Assembly (NCBI GenBank): GCA_002435745.1
Contig: DIWT01000004.1
Location: 37,027 to 101,026, forward strand
DNA length: 64,000 nucleotides
From: a bacterium UBP15_UBA6099
Lineage (GTDB): Bacteria > UBP15 > UBA6099
Direction of reading: 5' to 3'
A program made the position numbers and the translations under genes. How positions within the stretch are numbered: position 1 is the stretch's first letter; the number at the start of each line of letters is the position of its first letter. The notes beneath the pieces are model-generated. The model searched no databases. It saw nothing but the letters and a program-made list of their open reading frames with translations, and was not told the origin of the DNA. Of this stretch, positions 53,036-62,391 are shown one piece after another.

Positions 53036-54742
53036 ATGACAAAAATAATTGTGGGGATAATATACCTAGCGGCGCTGGCGGCGGCGCTTTATTTTGCGGC
53101 GGGCGCGCTGGGGGCGCTTGCCGGGAGGGCCGGGGCGGCGCGCGGCCGCATCCTGAGACTCTCCGCCTCGCTCAGAAGAGTCTCCTTGCTCGCGGTCAGG
53201 TTCGCGGTGTTCGTCTTCAAGGCGGCGGACATGAAAAGCGCCGCGCAATCCGAAAAGAACAGCGTGTTTTTCAAGACAGGGCGGTTCATCGTTCTGGCGG
53301 CGGGGCGGGGAGTTCTGCTCGCGCCCGTCGTGTTCTATTCGCATTTTCCGTCGCCCCTGCCCGGCCTGTCGGCCCTTTCCAAACCGTTGGCGATATTCAT
53401 AGGGTTTTTCTACATATTAGTCTTTCTAGTCTGCTCGATTGTGGACGCTTTTTCGAGTCGAAAAGGAGCGGGATCTGTCGTCCTTTTCGCGATTTTCTAC
53501 GCTATATGCGCGCACACGCTGGCGTTGTGGCAGCCGATGTTTTATGTGGCGTGGATGATGTTCAAGTGGTTTTTCCCCGCGCTCGCTATGGTTGTAATCG
53601 CGTCCGTTTTCTGGGCTGCGAAGACCGGGAGGCCGGTATTGAGCGTCGCGGCGCAGGCGGCGGTGGTTCCGTCATGCGCGGCGTTTGCTGTGGCGGCGTC
53701 GATATTCTCAATGGCGGACAAATGCGCCTCCGGCCCGGAGCCTTCCTTCGTTCAGTACTACGTCAATTTCTGCGACGAAAGCGCGCAGCTTATACCCGCG
53801 AAAAAGATAAAGGAGTCGCTTGGCGGCAAACGCGTTTGGCAGCTCCGGGAGAGATACCGCTCGGCGGCAGAGTCCGGCGGCAGGGTTTACATCGGCGCGA
53901 GCAACGAGATTTCGTTCTCTTACGATTTTGATTCCGGAGAGATAGTCCCTATTGGTTGCGGATTTTTTTCATTCTTCGAGGACGCGACGACGGGGCGGTT
54001 GTTCTTCGCTTGCCCGCAGGATAGAGCGATGCTGGTTTTCGACGGGGAGTCAATGACGCAGAAAAAGGAGTATCGCTACGGACGGTTCGGAGGCCCGTAC
54101 TGGCTCGAAGCCGACGAGGAATCGCGCTCTCTGTTCGCTGGATTTGGCGAGACCACACACAGCAGGGCGATAGTGTACTCGCTCGACGGGCTGGAGGCGA
54201 AGAAGCTGGAGCCGATGCGCGAGGGATACGGCGGCTCGATTGTGGAGACTACGATGTCCCCGGATGGCATAGTGTATTTCATTTACATGTTCAACGGCAT
54301 TTATATCGGAGCTTATGACATCCAGAGCGAAAGGCTGTTGCGGACGCGCGACATGGCAATCTATCCTCTGGGGATTTGTCTCGGCCCTGAAGGGAAAAGT
54401 GTTTTCATAACCGCGCCGTACACGAGCCTAAATGGCGGGGAGATTATCGAACTGGACCCGGCGACGCTCGAAGACCGGGGGAGGATGAAGATGCCGGTCG
54501 GGGTCAGAGACTTAGCGGCAGGCTCAGACGGTTTCCTTTACGTCTCGAACTATCTGACGGGAGATCTTTATAGAATTGATTGGGCTAAACGGAGAATTGC
54601 CGGGTCAGTGAACGTCGGGCGAAAGATAAAAAGGATGGAATACGACAGTGCAAGCAACTATCTGACGTTCGCGTCCGAGAGGGGCTACGCGCGGATCGAC
54701 GTGAATAAGTGGGAGCGCGCGAGCGGAGGCGGGCCGCGATGA
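53036..54742 (+). CDS. Membrane protein with C-terminal beta-propeller (first of a pair)
   Basis: 568 residues. Residues 1-235 hold several hydrophobic segments (IIVGIIYLAALAAALYFAAG, LAIFIGFFYILVFLVCSIVDAF, ALAMVVIASVFWAA). The rest is a propeller-like domain with repeated strand patterns: GGRVYIGASNEISFSYDFD, GRLFFACPQDRAMLVFDG, GIYIGAYDIQSERLLRTRDM, GFLYVSNYLTGDLYRIDW. These resemble YVTN/NHL repeats. It overlaps the next gene by 4 bp (ATGA), and that gene has the same layout. The function is unknown; extracellular binding or sensing is possible. Confidence 0.75.
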   Translation: MTKIIVGIIYLAALAAALYFAAGALGALAGRAGAARGRILRLSASLRRVSLLAVRFAVFVFKAADMKSAAQSEKNSVFFKTGRFIVLAAGRGVLLAPVVFYSHFPSPLPGLSALSKPLAIFIGFFYILVFLVCSIVDAFSSRKGAGSVVLFAIFYAICAHTLALWQPMFYVAWMMFKWFFPALAMVVIASVFWAAKTGRPVLSVAAQAAVVPSCAAFAVAASIFSMADKCASGPEPSFVQYYVNFCDESAQLIPAKKIKESLGGKRVWQLRERYRSAAESGGRVYIGASNEISFSYDFDSGEIVPIGCGFFSFFEDATTGRLFFACPQDRAMLVFDGESMTQKKEYRYGRFGGPYWLEADEESRSLFAGFGETTHSRAIVYSLDGLEAKKLEPMREGYGGSIVETTMSPDGIVYFIYMFNGIYIGAYDIQSERLLRTRDMAIYPLGICLGPEGKSVFITAPYTSLNGGEIIELDPATLEDRGRMKMPVGVRDLAAGSDGFLYVSNYLTGDLYRIDWAKRRIAGSVNVGRKIKRMEYDSASNYLTFASERGYARIDVNKWERASGGGPR

Positions 54743-56439
54743 AGGAACTTGTCAAACGGGCTGCGGGAGCGGTCGCGGCGCTTGCGCGCGGCGCGGGCGG
54801 GTTGTTGTGGAAACTCATCAGGATCGTCCTTTCCGGAAGAAACATCTCGAAAGCGGCGAAGCTGATAATCGCGGCGGCGATAGTCGCGCAGCTTGCGCCC
54901 GGAGGATTCAATTTCGGGGAAGAGCATGCGTCTCCTGCGTTGTTCATACTGATATATACGCTTTCGGCGTTGTCGCTTCTGGCTCTGTTGTGGGTCGGCG
55001 TTCCGGCGGCGGTCATCGCGTCAATCATCGCGGCGATGTCCGCGCTGGCAGGGAAAATACTAGAGAAAAAACCGGGAGTCGCGCTGTCGGCGGTCGGCCG
55101 CGCCGCAGTTGCGATTGCGCGATTCTACGCATGGCTTATAGTTCTCGGAGCGGTTTTCACAGGATTTCTCATTGAACCCGAGAAGACTCGGCTCGGCGCA
55201 TTGAGTTTCCTTGCCGCGCATCTGACGGTCAGCGCGTTTACTGCAACCGCTGGAAAAGAGAAGCGCGCTCGAATATTGAAATCCGGCGTTACAGTCGCTG
55301 CCGGAGCGGCCCTTTACGCGGCGCTGTCGCGGTTCGACGCAGGGATATCTTCTGCGGCCCTTTTTGCCGGGTGCGCGGGTTTCATCGCGTGGCGCGCGGC
55401 GAGGCGGCGCGCTTCGATGAAAGCCGGCGCGACATCCGCGTTCAGGACTCTGGCGGCGTGTTCGCTGCCGATCTGCGCTCTGGTCTGCGCGGCGTTCGCG
55501 CTTGAAATTATCAATTCCGGAGACGCGGCAGGCGGCGGGCTTCGCAAGATAAGCGATGCAGGCAGGGTGTACGACGTGAAATACGACGGCGAGTTGTCCC
55601 GCCTGTATGTGACGTCGAGGGACAAACCGAACGCGCGCTATATCGATATCTCTTCGGGAGCGGAAACAGCCTCGCCTCACACCATCCCCGAACCGCGCCG
55701 GATCGCGGTCTTCCCCGAACACGACAGGGTTCTCATCGGAAGCGTTTACGGCCTAAAAACCCTCTCGCTCAACCTTGCCGAGATGTTCGACGAAAAGATA
55801 TTCGAACCGCACACGGTCGATGTGGAGAAAATCGGGCCGGACACCGCGGTGATAGCGCAGGAGATAATCAACAACATCGTCGTGTACGACCTGAAGCGCG
55901 GACGGCGCAGGCACATGACGCTTCGCAACGGCTCCGGGTGGATATATTCCATTGAGCGCGGGGAGAAGCCGGGGGCGTTCTACGCGAGCAACTGGTTCTT
56001 CTCGCCATTCGTTCACCGCGCGGACGGAAAGAACTACGGCAGGATAAAGACGTCGTTCAACGGGCTTATGAACGTCGGGATGTGCGCGATGCCGGAGAGG
56101 GGACTTCTGTTTGTGGCGAGGCCGCTGCACAGAAGGGTGGACGCGCTGGACGCGCTCACCCTCAAAAGGACGGGATGGATTCCCACCGGGTTCGGCGTGC
56201 GCGAGATGGAATGCGACCGGAAGGCGGGCCTATTGTTCACGCTCGCGCACTTTCAGGGCGACTTGTCGGTTTATGATGTGGATGAGAATAAGGAATTGGC
56301 GAAACTGAAAGTTGGGGCTGGGGCGAGGGCGGTTTCGTACGACGCGGACGGAAAGACATTGTATGTCGGGACGGCTACGGGCGTTTATGCCGCCGACTTG
56401 AAAGAGACATTGGAACTGAACGGCGTAGGAAGAGAATAA
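54739..56439 (+). CDS. Membrane protein with C-terminal beta-propeller (second of a pair)
   Basis: 566 residues from ATG 54739, which overlaps the previous stop. The N-terminal 270 residues have several membrane segments (AKLIIAAAIVAQLAPGG, SLLALLWVGVPAAVIASIIAAM). The C-terminal part has YVTN-like repeats: GRVYDVKYDGELSRLYVTSRD, LFTLAHFQGDLSVYDVDENK, YDADGKTLYVGTATGVYAADL. Layout and spacing match the upstream gene, so the two arose by duplication or form a heteromer. The function is unknown. Confidence 0.75.
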   Translation: MKELVKRAAGAVAALARGAGGLLWKLIRIVLSGRNISKAAKLIIAAAIVAQLAPGGFNFGEEHASPALFILIYTLSALSLLALLWVGVPAAVIASIIAAMSALAGKILEKKPGVALSAVGRAAVAIARFYAWLIVLGAVFTGFLIEPEKTRLGALSFLAAHLTVSAFTATAGKEKRARILKSGVTVAAGAALYAALSRFDAGISSAALFAGCAGFIAWRAARRRASMKAGATSAFRTLAACSLPICALVCAAFALEIINSGDAAGGGLRKISDAGRVYDVKYDGELSRLYVTSRDKPNARYIDISSGAETASPHTIPEPRRIAVFPEHDRVLIGSVYGLKTLSLNLAEMFDEKIFEPHTVDVEKIGPDTAVIAQEIINNIVVYDLKRGRRRHMTLRNGSGWIYSIERGEKPGAFYASNWFFSPFVHRADGKNYGRIKTSFNGLMNVGMCAMPERGLLFVARPLHRRVDALDALTLKRTGWIPTGFGVREMECDRKAGLLFTLAHFQGDLSVYDVDENKELAKLKVGAGARAVSYDADGKTLYVGTATGVYAADLKETLELNGVGRE

Positions 56440-56450
56440 TAGGGTCTGCT

Positions 56451-56480
56451 TTGACTTTTTGGAGCGGGCGCGGATATCAT
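56451..56480 (+). promoter_or_regulatory. Promoter of the oxidoreductase pair
   Basis: TTGACT (56451-56456), 18-bp spacer, TATCAT (56475-56480), 37 bp before the ATG at 56518. GGAGG lies 7 bp before that start codon. Confidence 0.65.
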
Positions 56481-56517
56481 AGCGATGTGAAAAGCGAAAT
56501 CCGGAGGTGACGGCGAC

Positions 56518-58128
56518 ATGGCGGAAGGAAAGAAAGCCAAATTGGGCGGCGCGTGCGACGTTGTGATAATTGGAGCCGGAAACGGCGGGCTGGCGGCGGC
56601 GCTGGCGCTGGCGGTGAGAGGGGCGAAACCCCTCGTGCTCGAACAGCACAACGCTCCCGGCGGGTTCGCCACCAGTTTCGTCAGGGGCAGGTTCGAGTTC
56701 GAGGCGGCCCTTCACGAGTTGTCCAGCATCGGCCCGGAAAACAACAAAGGCGGCGTGCGGCGATTCCTCGAAGACGAGGGCGGGGTCGATATCGATTGGG
56801 TCCCCATCCCGGAGGCGTACAGGGTCATCCTGACGGACAGCGGGATGGACGCCCGGTTGCCGTTCGGCGAGGCTCCTTTTATCGACGCTATAGAAGAGAA
56901 AGTCCCCGGCAGCAGAGAGCCGCTGACGCGCTATTTTGCTCTGTGCCGGGAGGTGAGCGGCGCGCTCGGCCTGCTGGCCAAGACTGCGGCCAACCCCAGC
57001 CCGAAACGCATAATGAAAGACCTCAAGAAATTTGTCGCGGAGTCCGCCGACCCTTTCGACGACGCGCGGCGCAACGCATCCAACGTCGTGACGTTCCTGC
57101 GCACTCTGCCTAAGACCGTCGACGACGTGACTCTCAAAATGGGAATCCCCCCTAAAGCCGTAGATTTGCTGTATCCGTACTGGTGCTACTTGGGCATCCC
57201 GATGAGCCGGATGAACTTCACCATCTGGGCGGCGATGCTGATCGACTACATCGACTACGGGGCGTGGATACCGAGGCTGCGCTCTCAGGAAATGTCGTAC
57301 GCGATAGAGGCGCGCGTCAGGGAGCTTGGCGGCAGGGTGGAGTACAACACGCGCGTCGAACGGGTTCTGGTGGAGCGGGGCAGGGTGAAAGGCGTGGTCA
57401 CGGCTTCCGGAGAGACAATCAAAACGTCGGCGGTGATAGCCAACACGTCGCCTGCGCAGCTTTACGGCTCTCTGGTAAATCCGGCTTCCGAGGCTCCCGC
57501 CGCCGCGTTGCGCAACGTCAACTCACGCAAGCTGGGCGGGGCAGGGTTCGTTGTTTACCTCGGGCTAGACGCTTCCCCGGTTGAGTTGGGCGTAAACGAC
57601 TACGGGTATTTCATTTCCAAGACGATGGACACGGACGCCGTGTACGGGTCGATGGAGAAACTCGATCTGGTTGACATGCAGGCGACTATTTGCCTCAACA
57701 ACGCCATCCCCGACTGCTCGCCTCCGGGCACGACGATAATATCGATGACGACTCTTTACAAGCCGGGCGTGTGGGACTCGGTCAAGCCGAAGGAATACGC
57801 CGCGCTTAAGAACCGGATCGCGGACGCGATGATAACGCAGTTCGACGACGCGCTCGGAACGGATATCCGATCGTGGGTGGAGGAGATAGAGGTGGCGACT
57901 CCGGCGACGTTCGCGCGGTACGCCCGCTCCTTCAACGGCGGGATTTACGGGTACGAGCTTGACCCGTGGGACTCGATAATCCCGCGCATACTTTCCGAAA
58001 AGGAAGAATCATACATCAAGGGGCTGGAGGTCGCGGGAGGATTCGCGACGATGGGGCACGGGTTCAGCAGCTCGCTGATATCCGGGCGGTCCGCCGGCCT
58101 GAAAACTCTCGCTGGACTGGGAGGATGA
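56518..58128 (+). CDS. Phytoene-desaturase/CrtISO-like FAD oxidoreductase
   Basis: 536 residues. The N-terminal dinucleotide site is CDVVIIGAGNGGLAAALALAVRG, followed by PLVLEQHNAPGGFATSFVRGRFEFE, as in the CrtI/CrtISO/RetSat family. The C-terminal flavin segment is GLEVAGGFATMGHGFSSSLISGRSAG. These enzymes saturate, desaturate or isomerise long polyene or lipid chains using FAD. No carotenoid genes are near. The next gene, 4 bp downstream, is a flavin/2Fe-2S reductase that probably feeds it electrons. Confidence 0.87.
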   Translation: MAEGKKAKLGGACDVVIIGAGNGGLAAALALAVRGAKPLVLEQHNAPGGFATSFVRGRFEFEAALHELSSIGPENNKGGVRRFLEDEGGVDIDWVPIPEAYRVILTDSGMDARLPFGEAPFIDAIEEKVPGSREPLTRYFALCREVSGALGLLAKTAANPSPKRIMKDLKKFVAESADPFDDARRNASNVVTFLRTLPKTVDDVTLKMGIPPKAVDLLYPYWCYLGIPMSRMNFTIWAAMLIDYIDYGAWIPRLRSQEMSYAIEARVRELGGRVEYNTRVERVLVERGRVKGVVTASGETIKTSAVIANTSPAQLYGSLVNPASEAPAAALRNVNSRKLGGAGFVVYLGLDASPVELGVNDYGYFISKTMDTDAVYGSMEKLDLVDMQATICLNNAIPDCSPPGTTIISMTTLYKPGVWDSVKPKEYAALKNRIADAMITQFDDALGTDIRSWVEEIEVATPATFARYARSFNGGIYGYELDPWDSIIPRILSEKEESYIKGLEVAGGFATMGHGFSSSLISGRSAGLKTLAGLGG

Positions 58129-58132
58129 CGCG

Positions 58133-59350
58133 ATGAGCGAACTGATAAAATTCGACGGATTCAAGGACATGGCCGCGCTGCTGGAGTTGTTGCCGGAGCG
58201 CAAAAAACGGATGAAGGAAGCGTCCGCGGAGCCGCAGACCGGCGACGCGATGGCCGCGCTCGCCCGCGCGCTGCACCCCGATATTCAACGGCTAGTTATA
58301 ACCGACGTTCGCGAAGAAGCCGCGGGGGCGCGCGTGTTCAGGCTTGTTCCCGACAAGGAGTCCGGGGCCTCCTCGCTTGCAGTTTTCAGGGCGGGCCAGT
58401 ACCTCAGCCTGAAACTGGATATCTCCGGCGTTCGCGTCGCTCGTCCGTACTCGATTTCCTCCTCGCCGGCGGACGCCGACGACGGCGGCTTCTACGAGAT
58501 AACCATCCGAAAGAAAGACGGCGGATTCCTCTCGGAACACGCGTGGAAAGAATGGCGAGAGGGGACGAAAATTGAAGCCTCCGGCCCGGCGGGATTCTTC
58601 TGCGTCGAGCCTCTGCGGGACGCTCGGCACATCGTCGGCCTCGCCGGCGGCAGCGGAATTACTCCCTTTCGCTCGATGATAAAGGACATCGCCGAAACCG
58701 GGGCCGACGTCAAATTCACTCTGCTTTACGGCGTAAACAGGCCGGAAGAAATCATGTTTAAAAGCGATCTCGAAGCTTTTGCGGCTCAAGCCCCGGACAG
58801 GATAAGCGTCCATTTCGTATGCTGCGAGCCGGACGCCGCTTGGTGCGGGCCGACCGGGTTCCTCACCGCCGACTCAATCCGAAAACTCGCGGGCGACCCG
58901 GCGGGCAAATCCTTTTTCATCTGCGGCCCTCAGGCCATGTACAGCTTCCTCGAAACCGAGTTGAAGCAGTTCGACCTGCCCAAGAAAAGAATGCGCAGGG
59001 AAGTATTCGGAGAGACCGCCGATGTGGCGTCGCATCCCGAATACCCGCCCGATGCCGCCGGGAAAGCTTTCTCGATGACGGTTCACTGCGGGAGCGAGAC
59101 GACGGTCATTCCGGCTAAAGCAAACGAATCGGCGCTTGTGGCGCTCGAACGCGCGGGCATAGCGCCGCCCTCCGAATGCAGATCCGGCGAATGCGGCTTC
59201 TGCGCGTCCATCCTCCTGAAAGGCAAAGTGTTTGTTATCCCGGAGACGGACAGGCGCAGGCTGGCGGCGAAAAAATTCGGCGTCTTCCACCCTTGTTCCT
59301 CGTATCCGGTGACGGACATTGAAGTCAAAGTCCCGCTGGATAAAAGTTGA
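58133..59350 (+). CDS. Ferredoxin-NAD(P)H reductase fused to 2Fe-2S ferredoxin
   Basis: 405 residues in three parts after a short N-terminal extension (1-45). The FAD domain has RPYSISSSP, the NAD(P)H domain has IVGLAGGSGITPFRSMIKD and FFICGPQAMYSFLE, and the C-terminal plant-type ferredoxin carries CRSGECGFC (about 349-357) with the fourth Cys in FHPCSSYP. This is the layout of phenol hydroxylase reductases and related one-component reductases. It moves electrons from NAD(P)H to a partner, most likely the CrtISO-like enzyme upstream. Confidence 0.9.
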   Translation: MSELIKFDGFKDMAALLELLPERKKRMKEASAEPQTGDAMAALARALHPDIQRLVITDVREEAAGARVFRLVPDKESGASSLAVFRAGQYLSLKLDISGVRVARPYSISSSPADADDGGFYEITIRKKDGGFLSEHAWKEWREGTKIEASGPAGFFCVEPLRDARHIVGLAGGSGITPFRSMIKDIAETGADVKFTLLYGVNRPEEIMFKSDLEAFAAQAPDRISVHFVCCEPDAAWCGPTGFLTADSIRKLAGDPAGKSFFICGPQAMYSFLETELKQFDLPKKRMRREVFGETADVASHPEYPPDAAGKAFSMTVHCGSETTVIPAKANESALVALERAGIAPPSECRSGECGFCASILLKGKVFVIPETDRRRLAAKKFGVFHPCSSYPVTDIEVKVPLDKS

Positions 59351-59404
59351 CGCGGGTCCGAGTTTTGAGTTGCTGATGGTAGCTGTTGGGGCTGGCGCGC
59401 GGCG

Positions 59405-60067
59405 CTATTTTTCGTACACTTCGACCGACCACTCGTCTATGTCCGCTGACGGATGTTGCTCGTTTTGATGCGTGCTTATGAACGCGTTGAGGTCGTCGTC
59501 CGTGTAGTTGTTCAGCCTTGTCTGGAAAGTTATCAGAGGCTGAGTGAGGAAATCCAGCGCGGGCGAATCATTGTCCCTTATTGGAAAATATCCTGTAACG
59601 AAATTGAATTTGATATTTTCGGCGTCGGGGATAAGTCCGGCTGTTTTTAGAATGACTTTGATTGAATTGCCTGACACTTCGGCAAGCTCGAACCGGGGCG
59701 AATTATGGTTGAAGACCTCCGGCTCTTCGTCGATGTCTTCGGGGACGGAGATGATTTTCTCGGTGAAGACGCCGTCGTACAACCTGATGTAGTATTCCCA
59801 GTTTTTCGCGCGGTCGGGTCCGGACAAAATTTCGCGCGGGCCTTCCTCCGTTAGAGTCGGGCCGATGTCCAGCGCGATATAATAAAAATAGTCCGATGAA
59901 ACCGGCGACGCCGTCTTCAGGTTGATCTCTATTACGCGGTATTTCGGAATCGAGGAAAGCGGGGTGGGGGCGTATCTTGAACACCCGGAAATCGCGGCTG
60001 CGGCGAGCAGGATTGAAACAAAAGCCGCGCGCATTCCCGATGTTTTTGCCCATTTTGCGCTTTTCAT
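59405..60067 (-). CDS. Small lipoprotein downstream of lptD
   Basis: 220 residues with a leader MRAAFVSILLAAAAISGC, a lipobox ending in Cys29. The mature part is beta-rich (KYRVIEINLKTASPV, FYYIALDIGPTLTEEG). It follows lptD after 14 bp on the same strand, where an LptE-like partner would be convenient, but it shows no clear LptE likeness. It may be a general envelope lipoprotein. Confidence 0.65.
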   Translation of the reverse strand: MKSAKWAKTSGMRAAFVSILLAAAAISGCSRYAPTPLSSIPKYRVIEINLKTASPVSSDYFYYIALDIGPTLTEEGPREILSGPDRAKNWEYYIRLYDGVFTEKIISVPEDIDEEPEVFNHNSPRFELAEVSGNSIKVILKTAGLIPDAENIKFNFVTGYFPIRDNDSPALDFLTQPLITFQTRLNNYTDDDLNAFISTHQNEQHPSADIDEWSVEVYEK

Positions 60068-60081
60068 TCCGTCCTCTGCCT

Positions 60082-62391
60082 TCAGTTCGTTCCCAACTGC
60101 CGCGTCTGCGACTCCGTGGTCCAGAAGGAGTCGTCGAGGTCGAATCCCCGCTCGCTCTGCGTGAATCCGAGTCTTTTCTGCGGGAACGCGCGGATTATAT
60201 ACTGCAACTGGAACTCCTCGCGCGTCGTGTTGTATTTCATTTCAATTATAGTGCAGCACCTTTCTTTTGTGACGACGACGTCCTTTATAATGCTGTCCGT
60301 CATGTTTCTGGACCAGCTAGATTGGACGGCGACCTTCCATCCGTTGCGGCGGGTCGACGCCGCCGAAAGCGTGGCCGCCCTCAGGTCGCCCCGCTCCGTG
60401 TCCCACGTCGAGCCGACGTTCAGCAACGTGTTCTTTCTTCTCAACTCCATAGAGATGTCCGAATATCCCCATCTGTGCGTGTTGAGGTTGCGCGAACTCC
60501 GGAGCGTAAAGCGCGTGTTTTGGGTCGCCGACCGGTTGACCAGTATCGTCATCGGGGAATATCTAGACCCCTGAGGCGAGCGGTAGTCGTACTGCGTATT
60601 CATCGTCAAAGTGGTTTTAGGCCTGTTGAAAGCGAACTCCCCGCGCAGCCTTGAGCTTTCACGGTTCACTGTGTTTCTGTTCGGCCACCCGCCGGAATCC
60701 TTGTTGGTGGAGAAGTTGAACTTCAGCGCGGAGGTCTTCGGCCCGGACTTTTGCAGATAGTACGACATGTCGGACGAGTGCGTCATCAGGTAGTTGGCGT
60801 CCGTCGTGCTGTAGAAGCTCTGGTCGTATCTCTGCGAAGTCTTGAACTCGAACCTGTTCGTCCGCAACAGAGTCTTTGCGGCTGTTATCGACGCGGAAGT
60901 GTGCCGCAGCGCTTCGCTGTCGCTCCTTGTCCCCTGCCGTATCCTTTCGTGGTTGAGCGTTATCGCGGTGATCGGCACATACTTCAACGGTATGACTTTC
61001 GAGTACAGCTTCGGTTGCAACGCCAACGTCGCTTTCGGCCAGAGAGTGTTCAGAGACTTGGAGACGCTCTGCTCTTCGGAAAGGTCGAAGGATTTCTGGG
61101 TGGCGACGGTCAGCCTGTAGAGTCCGCCGGTGTACGTGGTGGTCGATCTGAAGTCCGCGTTGCTGCTCTCCGTCCTGTTAGTCCCGCCCGTGGTCGCCAG
61201 CCGGTATGTGTAACTAGTGTTCAGCTTCTGCGAATGGTTCAGCGTGTGGCCGAAGTTGTAGTTGCCCGTGACGGACTCGCCGGTGAGGGTCTGGGTGGTG
61301 GTCGTCGTCACGCCGAGCGTCATTCGCCTGCGCTCCGCCCCCTTGACCGTTCCTGACGGGCCTTCCTTCATCTCGCGCGCGCTTCGGGTCAGATTGAACG
61401 AAGTCCGGTTTGTGTTTCGGCGCGATCCCGGCCTGTCGATGATGAACGAGCTTGTTCGGTTGAACGAGAAATCCCCGGTCATCTGGTCGTTGAAGTTCAA
61501 CTTTTGCGTCACGTTCGCTATGTTGGTCGAGTTCCCGGTGTCCTTCTCTCTGTTGGTGAGGAACCAGTTTCTTCCCTCGCCGCCCAACCGCTTGGAGGTG
61601 TACATGTGCTCGGCTCCGTACTTCGCCCCTTTCTTAGAAGCGAGGTAGATCAGCGCCCAGCCGTCTATGTTGTCCTTAGTCAGATACGCGTAGTCGTGAT
61701 TGAGGTAGAACCCGTCCGTCTTGTTGTATCCCATTTCCGGGGTGTGCCGCCTGTCCTGTTTCAGGCTGATAACGTACAGGGGATAGTATATCGAGCGCGT
61801 CCCGCCGAAAAACACGTAAACGTCGCGAGCGACGATTTTGATGTTCGGTCGGATGGTCACTTCCTTTGCGCGCAGGTGATACTCTGTCTTGCAGTCCGGC
61901 TCGCACGTGGTCATGCGCGCTTTTTGCAACTTTATCCTTTGCGGATCGCCTTTGATAAAATCGGCGGAGAAAAACAGCCGCCCGGAAACGCCTTCGGCGG
62001 TGGTCGAGCCGCTCCCGTTCACTATCTCGAACCATTCGTTGTCGTAGTTGTAGAACAGGGAGTCGCCCGCGTAGTCGCCCTGCGGGCCTGTCATCTTCAC
62101 GCTGTGGCGGGCAAAGGCGGTCTTGCGCGTCTCGTCCAGCGTGGCTTCTCCGCAGCTTACGGAAATGTCGCCGTACTTGAACCTGACGTCGCCTTTCAGG
62201 ACGGTTATCTGGGTTTCCTGCTCGCGGCGCATGTAGTCGGCGGATTCGATGACTATCAACTCGTCGCCGTCCTGCGGCGCGTCCTGAGCCAGAGAGAGCG
62301 GGGCAGGCGCGAACAGGAGAGCGAGCGCTATCGCCGCCTTCAGGCATCCTATCCCCGCCACGCGTTTTTTATGTCGGATTCCGGATTTCAT
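60082..62391 (-). CDS. lptD: LPS-assembly outer-membrane protein LptD
   Basis: About 769 residues from ATG 62391, which overlaps the LptF/G stop (ATGA). A signal peptide (AAIALALLFAPAPLSLAQ) leads into an OstA/LptA-like jellyroll (about 35-200: SADYMRREQETQITVLKGDV, YGDISVSCGEATLDETRKTA) and then a large beta-barrel with many short amphipathic strands (TSYTYRLATTGGTN, RLRGEFAFNRPKTTLTMNTQ). It inserts LPS into the outer leaflet. The two cysteines in TTCEPDC fit LptD-type disulfides. Confidence 0.85.
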   Translation of the reverse strand: MKSGIRHKKRVAGIGCLKAAIALALLFAPAPLSLAQDAPQDGDELIVIESADYMRREQETQITVLKGDVRFKYGDISVSCGEATLDETRKTAFARHSVKMTGPQGDYAGDSLFYNYDNEWFEIVNGSGSTTAEGVSGRLFFSADFIKGDPQRIKLQKARMTTCEPDCKTEYHLRAKEVTIRPNIKIVARDVYVFFGGTRSIYYPLYVISLKQDRRHTPEMGYNKTDGFYLNHDYAYLTKDNIDGWALIYLASKKGAKYGAEHMYTSKRLGGEGRNWFLTNREKDTGNSTNIANVTQKLNFNDQMTGDFSFNRTSSFIIDRPGSRRNTNRTSFNLTRSAREMKEGPSGTVKGAERRRMTLGVTTTTTQTLTGESVTGNYNFGHTLNHSQKLNTSYTYRLATTGGTNRTESSNADFRSTTTYTGGLYRLTVATQKSFDLSEEQSVSKSLNTLWPKATLALQPKLYSKVIPLKYVPITAITLNHERIRQGTRSDSEALRHTSASITAAKTLLRTNRFEFKTSQRYDQSFYSTTDANYLMTHSSDMSYYLQKSGPKTSALKFNFSTNKDSGGWPNRNTVNRESSRLRGEFAFNRPKTTLTMNTQYDYRSPQGSRYSPMTILVNRSATQNTRFTLRSSRNLNTHRWGYSDISMELRRKNTLLNVGSTWDTERGDLRAATLSAASTRRNGWKVAVQSSWSRNMTDSIIKDVVVTKERCCTIIEMKYNTTREEFQLQYIIRAFPQKRLGFTQSERGFDLDDSFWTTESQTRQLGTN

